Positions 60,151 through 64,000 of a DNA stretch of 64,000 nt are shown one piece after another (the first letter of the stretch is position 1; every line of letters begins with the position of its first letter). The notes beneath the pieces are model-generated. The model did not search any database. It saw only the letters and a program-made list of their open reading frames with translations, and was not told where the DNA came from. This DNA is from Streptomyces sp. WZ-12 (GTDB lineage Bacteria; Actinomycetota; Actinomycetes; Streptomycetales; Streptomycetaceae). Where the stretch lies: assembly GCF_028898845.1 (NCBI RefSeq), contig NZ_CP118574.1, positions 1,798,001 through 1,862,000 on the forward strand, given 5' to 3'. The translations under genes were made by a program, and so were the position numbers.

Positions 60151-60182
60151 GTGAAGTTCACGTCTTGATTTGAGAACTTCAC
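60151..60182. promoter_or_regulatory. 9-bp inverted repeat, operator of the isomerase/dehydrogenase operon
   Basis: GTGAAGTTC and GAACTTCAC are exact complements 14 nt apart, 23 bp before the TIM-like gene. The first arm continues to GTGAAGTTCAC, itself palindromic. No regulator is next to it within the window. Confidence 0.6.
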
Positions 60183-60204
60183 ATGTGCTTCTGTTGGAAA
60201 CATC

Positions 60205-61005
60205 ATGAGCGACGTGATTCCTGAGGCCGTGCTTCCGCACCACGCGGCGGACGCCGACGCCGCGCCCCGCCCGGTGGTGGGCGTCTCGCTGAAGCTGTAC
60301 TTCGGGCTGGCGCAGACCCGGGCCTGGCTCGGCGAAGTCGCCACCCTCGCCCCGGTGTTGGCCCGCCTCCCCCGCCCCGTCGACCTCTTCGTCCTGCCGT
60401 CCTTCCCGGCCCTGGCGGACGCCCGGGAGCTGCTGTCCGGCACCGGCATCGGCTACGGCGCGCAGGACGTGCACTGGGCCGAACACGGCGCCTGGACCGG
60501 CGAGGTCTCGGCCGGAATGCTCGCCGAGACCGGCGCCCGCTACGTCGAGGTCGGCCACGCCGAGCGCCGCCGGCACTTCGGCGAGACCGACGAGACGGTG
60601 GCCGCCAAGACCCGGGCCGCCACCGCGGCCGGCCTGGTCCCGGTGATCTGCGCCGGCGAGCACCGCGCCGCGGACCCGACCGCGGCCGCCGAGGAGACCC
60701 TGACCCAGGTGCGGGCCGCGCTGGCCGGTGCCGCACCCGGCAGCGAGGTGATCGTCGCCTACGAGCCGGTGTGGGCGATCGGCGCCCGCGAACCGGCGCC
60801 CGCCGGGCACGTCCGCGCGATCGCCGCGGCGATCCGGGGCGCGCTGCACGACCACGACGTGCGCGGCCGGCTGATCTACGGCGGGACCGCGGGCCCCGGC
60901 ACCTACGGCGAGCTGGCCGGTGCCGTCGACGGGCTCTTCCTGGGCCGGCTCGCCCACGACCCCGAGGGCCTGCGCAGGGTCCTCGAAGAGATCTCCAGCC
61001 GCTGA
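60205..61005 (+). CDS. Triosephosphate isomerase-like sugar-phosphate isomerase (EryH/LerI type)
   Basis: 266 residues. TIM-barrel residues are present: Lys30 in GVSLKLYF (where glycolytic TIM has GNWKMN), His118 in EVGHAERRRHF, and Glu187 in AYEPVWAIG. The N-terminal extension and LKLY variant fit the tetrulose-phosphate isomerases EryH/LerI of erythritol/L-threitol pathways. It likely interconverts L-erythrulose 1-phosphate and D-erythrulose 4-phosphate. First gene of a four-gene operon. ATG 60205 has no strong Shine-Dalgarno. Confidence 0.85.
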   Translation: MSDVIPEAVLPHHAADADAAPRPVVGVSLKLYFGLAQTRAWLGEVATLAPVLARLPRPVDLFVLPSFPALADARELLSGTGIGYGAQDVHWAEHGAWTGEVSAGMLAETGARYVEVGHAERRRHFGETDETVAAKTRAATAAGLVPVICAGEHRAADPTAAAEETLTQVRAALAGAAPGSEVIVAYEPVWAIGAREPAPAGHVRAIAAAIRGALHDHDVRGRLIYGGTAGPGTYGELAGAVDGLFLGRLAHDPEGLRRVLEEISSR

Positions 61006-61034
61006 CCCGTCCATCCCGTCCCGAGGAGCCCACC

Positions 61035-61496
61035 GTGACCCGCACCCCTCCGATCGCGCTCGGCGCCGACGACGCCGCCACCGCCATGAAGGACGCGATC
61101 GCCGCCTACCTCACCGAGCACGGCTATCCCGTCACGGACCTGAGCGCCACCGCCGACGAGGACTACCCCGACGTCGCCGAGCGGGTCGCGCGCAGCGTGG
61201 CCCGCGGCGAGCACGAGCGCGCGGTGCTGATCTGCGGCACCGGCATCGGCATGGCGATCGCCGCCAACAAGGTCCCCGGCATCCGGGCCGCGCAGATCCC
61301 CGACAGCTACAGCGCCGAACGGGCCCGCAAGTCCAACGACGCCCAGATCGCCTGCTTCGGCAGCCGCACGATGGGCGTGGAGGCGGCGCTGGTGTGCCTG
61401 CGGCACTGGCTGGACTCCGACTTCGCCGGCGGCCGTTCGGCCCCCAAGGTGGAGAAGATCAAGCAGGTCGAGTCGCGCAACCTGCGCGCGGCATAA
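61035..61496 (+). CDS. RpiB-type sugar-phosphate isomerase (EryI/DerI type)
   Basis: 153 residues. The RpiB barrel is IALGADDAA at the N-terminus (canonical SDHAG is changed), Cys67 in LICGTGIGMAIAANKVPGIRAA, and NDAQIACFGSRTMG. In tetritol pathways this enzyme turns D-erythrulose 4-phosphate to D-erythrose 4-phosphate, so it fits the TIM-like partner. GTG 61035 follows GAGGAGCC. Confidence 0.85.
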   Translation: MTRTPPIALGADDAATAMKDAIAAYLTEHGYPVTDLSATADEDYPDVAERVARSVARGEHERAVLICGTGIGMAIAANKVPGIRAAQIPDSYSAERARKSNDAQIACFGSRTMGVEAALVCLRHWLDSDFAGGRSAPKVEKIKQVESRNLRAA

Positions 61497-61563
61497 GACC
61501 CGCTCCCCCGCGCTCCCCTCCTCGGCTCCCCAACCTCCCTCTCCCGAAAGGCGGTCACGGTCC

Positions 61564-62577
61564 ATGCGCGCAGTAGTCATCGAGGAACCGCACCGGCTCA
61601 ACGTCACCACCGTCCCGGATCCGACGCCCGGCCCCGACGAGGTGGTCGTCAAGGTCGCGGCGGCGGGCCTGTGCGGAACCGATGTGCACATGCTGGCGGG
61701 CGAGTTCGGGCCGACCCGCTATCCGGTCGTCCCCGGGCACGAGTTCGCCGGCGAGGTGGTCGCGGTGGGCGCCGAGGTCACCGGGTTCGCCGCGGGCGAC
61801 GCGGTCGCGGCCGACCCGGCGATCTACTGCGGGGCCTGTCACTACTGTTCCATCGGCCACGGCAACCTCTGCGAGCGCTGGGGCACCATCGGCATCACCG
61901 TCGACGGCGCCTGCGCCGAGTACGTCTCGGTGCCGGTCCGCAACTGCTACCGGCTGCCCGAGGGCCTGTCGCTGGCGCACGCCCCGCTGATCGAGCCGCT
62001 GTCGACCATCGTGCGCGGCTTCGACATCGTCGCCCCCAAACTGGGCGACAACTTCCTGATCTACGGCGCCGGCACCATGGGCCTGCTCTACCTCCAGGTC
62101 GCCCAGCGCTCCGGCGCCGCCTCGGTCTCGGTGGTGGACCTCAACGAGGACCGGCTGGCGGTGGCCCGGCAGTTGGGCGCGGACGCCGTCGCCACCAGCG
62201 CCGACGCGCTGGCCGACGCCCACCCGCGCGGCTGGGAGGTGGTCACCGACTGCACCGGCAACGTCCGGGCCATCGAGGACGGGCTGACCCGGCCGGCCCG
62301 CGGCGGCACCTTCCAGCAGTTCGGCTGCGCGCCCGACCAGGAGTCCGCGCGGTTCTCGCCGTTCCGGATCTACAACGACGAGATCCGGATCGTCGGCAGC
62401 ATGGCGATCCTGCACAGCTACGGGCGCGCGGTGGAGCTGCTCGGCAAGGGCGTCATCGACTGCGAGACCATGATCACCCACCGGTTCGGACTCGACGCGT
62501 ACGCCGCCGCCCTGGAGACCTTCCAGAAGGGCACCGGACGCAAGCTGCAGATCGTCCCGAGCGGACCGGCGGCGTGA
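61564..62577 (+). CDS. Zinc-dependent polyol/alcohol dehydrogenase 1
   Basis: 337 residues. Catalytic zinc ligands CGTDVH and GHEFAGE, four-Cys structural zinc site YCGACHYCSIGHGNLC, and NAD loop LIYGAGTMGLLYLQVA. D-arabinitol/threitol dehydrogenase-like. Oxidises a sugar alcohol to ketose. ATG 61564 follows AAAGG; overlaps next dehydrogenase gene by GTGA. Confidence 0.88.
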   Translation: MRAVVIEEPHRLNVTTVPDPTPGPDEVVVKVAAAGLCGTDVHMLAGEFGPTRYPVVPGHEFAGEVVAVGAEVTGFAAGDAVAADPAIYCGACHYCSIGHGNLCERWGTIGITVDGACAEYVSVPVRNCYRLPEGLSLAHAPLIEPLSTIVRGFDIVAPKLGDNFLIYGAGTMGLLYLQVAQRSGAASVSVVDLNEDRLAVARQLGADAVATSADALADAHPRGWEVVTDCTGNVRAIEDGLTRPARGGTFQQFGCAPDQESARFSPFRIYNDEIRIVGSMAILHSYGRAVELLGKGVIDCETMITHRFGLDAYAAALETFQKGTGRKLQIVPSGPAA

Positions 62578-63626
62578 CGGCCGCGGCGGGCCGGGCGGTC
62601 CCGGCCACCATGCGCGCCGCCGTCCAGCGCGGCCCCCGTCAACTCGCCGTCGAGGAGGTCCCGGTCCCCGTGCCGGGCCCGGGCCAACTCCTGGTGCGCG
62701 TCCTGGCGGTCGGCACCTGCGGCTCCGACGTGCACTTCTACGAGCACGGCGAGTTGGGCGGCTTCCGGGCGGACGGGCCGCTGATCCTGGGCCACGAGCC
62801 CAGCGGCGTGATCGTCGCGACCGGCCCGGGATCGACCCGGCGCTCCCTGAACGAGCGCGTTTCCATCGAGCCGGGCACCTGCTGCGGCCGCTGCGAACAG
62901 TGCCGCGCCGGCCGGTACAACCTCTGCCCGGCGATGCACTTCTACGCCGTTCCCGGGCAGGCCGACGGCGCGTTCGCCGAATACGTGCTGGCCCACGAGG
63001 ACTTCGTGCATCCGGTGCCGGACGGCGTCTCCGACGAGGCCGCGGCGCTGCTGGAACCGCTGTCGGTGGCCGTCTGGGCCTGCCGCAAGGCGCGGGTCGC
63101 CCCCGGCGACCGGGTGCTGGTGACCGGCGCCGGCCCGATCGGTCTGGTGGCGCTGCAGAGCGCGCGGGCCTTCGGCGCCCAGGAGGTCGTCGTCAGCGAC
63201 GTCAATCCGCACCGGCTGGCACTGGCCCGGGAGTTGGGCGCCACCGAGGTGGTCAACGTGGCCGAACGGCCGCTGGCCGAGGCCGGTTTCGCGCCCGACG
63301 TGCTGCTGGAGTGCTCCGGCTCGGGCGCGGCGACCACCGAGGCGGTCCACCAGGTGGCGCGGGCCGGCCGGGTCGTCCTGGTGGGCATGGGCGGCGACGA
63401 GGTCACCCTCCCGCTCGCCCGCCTCCAGAACTACGAGTTGGAGGTCACCGGCACCTTCCGCTACGCCCGGACCTGGCCAACCGCGCTCGCCCTGGTCACC
63501 TCCGGCACGGTCGACCTGGACCGACTGGTCACCCACCGCTACGGCCTCGCGGACGCCGAGCGCGCCCTGACCGCCGGCGCCCGCGAACCGGACGCCGTCA
63601 AGGCGGTGGTGCTGCCGCAGAAGTAG
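62574..63626 (+). CDS. Zinc-dependent polyol dehydrogenase 2 (sorbitol/xylitol dehydrogenase-like)
   Basis: 350 residues. TCGSDVHFYEHGELGG (catalytic zinc), GHEPSGVI, structural site CCGRCEQCRAGRYNLC, NAD loop VLVTGAGPIGLVALQSA. Closer to sorbitol/xylitol dehydrogenase than the preceding enzyme. GTG 62574 overlaps; an ATG at 62610 (MRAAVQ) is a possible alternative start. Confidence 0.88.
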   Translation: MTAAAGRAVPATMRAAVQRGPRQLAVEEVPVPVPGPGQLLVRVLAVGTCGSDVHFYEHGELGGFRADGPLILGHEPSGVIVATGPGSTRRSLNERVSIEPGTCCGRCEQCRAGRYNLCPAMHFYAVPGQADGAFAEYVLAHEDFVHPVPDGVSDEAAALLEPLSVAVWACRKARVAPGDRVLVTGAGPIGLVALQSARAFGAQEVVVSDVNPHRLALARELGATEVVNVAERPLAEAGFAPDVLLECSGSGAATTEAVHQVARAGRVVLVGMGGDEVTLPLARLQNYELEVTGTFRYARTWPTALALVTSGTVDLDRLVTHRYGLADAERALTAGAREPDAVKAVVLPQK

Positions 63627-63650
63627 CGGCCGACGGGCGGTGCGGGCCGC

Positions 63651-64000
63651 TCACACGCCGAGCGCGGCGAGCTCCGCGCCGGCCATCAGGAAGGCCCCCA
63701 CGCCGAAGTCGGCGGTGGAGTCACGGGTGACCGGCTGGCCCGACTCCGGCCGGTCACCGATGCCTTGGACGTAGCCCAGGAAGCCGTCGGGGCGCACGGC
63801 GGTGGCCACCATGCCCGCCCAGGCGCGCTCGGCCATCGGCAGATAGCCCTCGCGCGGCACCACGCCGGCGCGGATCGCGGCGGCGACGGCGTAGGCGAAC
63901 AGCGCGGTGCCGCTGGTCTCCGGGCCGGGCAGGTGCCGGGGGTCGGCGAGGTTGACGTTCCAGAAGCCGTCCGGGCGCTGCACGGCGCGCAGCGCGGCCA
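63651..64000 (-). CDS. Glycoside hydrolase family 88/105-like protein, C-terminal part
   Basis: Runs off the window; the visible 116 residues include VQRPDGFWNVNLADP, PETSGTALFAYAVAAAIRAGVV, LGYVQGIGDRPESGQPVT and TADFGVGAFLMAGAEL, the end of the (alpha/alpha)6 barrel of unsaturated rhamnogalacturonyl hydrolases (YesR-like). Convergent with polyol dehydrogenase 2. Confidence 0.78.
   Translation of the reverse strand, partial: AALRAVQRPDGFWNVNLADPRHLPGPETSGTALFAYAVAAAIRAGVVPREGYLPMAERAWAGMVATAVRPDGFLGYVQGIGDRPESGQPVTRDSTADFGVGAFLMAGAELAALGV

Noticed and set aside
1..64000. CRISPR arrays, tRNA or rRNA genes, transposases or integrase/att sites
   Set aside because: I looked on both strands for repeat-spacer arrays, tRNA-like cloverleaves, rRNA stretches and transposase or recombinase motifs and found none convincing.

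Overview
The window is high-GC actinobacterial chromosome, almost certainly Streptomyces. The codons are strongly G/C at third positions, GTG starts and 4-bp GTGA/ATGA gene overlaps are common, and the gene set is typical of the genus: ergothioneine operon, LysX, alpha-lytic-type protease, CYP102 fusion, ferredoxin-linked P450 and TerD protein. There is no rRNA, tRNA, CRISPR array, transposase or phage gene in the 64 kb. The DNA reads as chromosome-arm accessory material, that is, many independent small operons for secretion, redox chemistry and sugar-alcohol use.

Layout. 0-4 kb: the C-terminal half of a xylulokinase, followed by two paralogous shell genes of a family 2B (cyclic-nucleotide-domain) encapsulin nanocompartment, ended by a strong hairpin. 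4-8 kb: secreted cell-wall proteins (Tat amidase, phosphodiester glycosidase, an L,D-transpeptidase-like lipoprotein that has lost its catalytic domain). 8-11.6 kb: lysX. 11.7-18.8 kb: a minus-strand operon for a polyol (polyol permease, two FGGY kinases, a histidine phosphatase, a 2-hydroxyacid dehydrogenase) with a divergent DeoR regulator. 19-24.8 kb: a thioesterase and a complete five-gene peptide/nickel-type ABC importer with a Nur-box-like element in front. 24.9-28.6 kb: an S1 protease, a glycine-rich membrane protein and a small secreted protein. 28.8-32.2 kb: two acyl-CoA dehydrogenases and a quinone oxidoreductase. 32.4-35.5 kb: GH18 protein, HxlR regulator and divergent aminotransferase. 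35.8-40.1 kb: egtABCD. 40.2-44.1 kb: two PI-PLC-like proteins, a V8-like protease and a DUF2165 protein. 44.2-48.3 kb: CYP102-type P450-reductase fusion with a divergent PAS-LuxR regulator. 48.3-50.6 kb: Usp, dodecin and an amino acid permease. 50.9-53.4 kb: UvrA2-like ATPase. 53.6-57.3 kb: P450 + ferredoxin + ferredoxin reductase with a TetR regulator. 57.7-60 kb: a 48-residue small gene and a coiled-coil/Mrr-endonuclease/TerD fusion. 60.2-63.6 kb: an operon with TIM- and RpiB-type isomerases plus two zinc polyol dehydrogenases, followed by the end of a GH105-like hydrolase.

How the parts relate. Three separate loci handle polyols or ketoses: the xylulokinase next to encapsulin shells, the polyol-permease/FGGY operon, and the tetrose-type isomerase/dehydrogenase operon. 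They could supply a shared pentitol/tetritol metabolism, with xylulokinase inside a protein shell, but that link is inference. The two P450 systems carry their own electron donors (one fused, one as separate ferredoxin and reductase) and each sits beside a likely dedicated regulator. The best candidates for follow-up are the two-shell encapsulin locus, the TerD-endonuclease fusion, the tetrose-type operon with its 9-bp inverted repeat, and the family repeat sitting in frame inside an acyl-CoA dehydrogenase.
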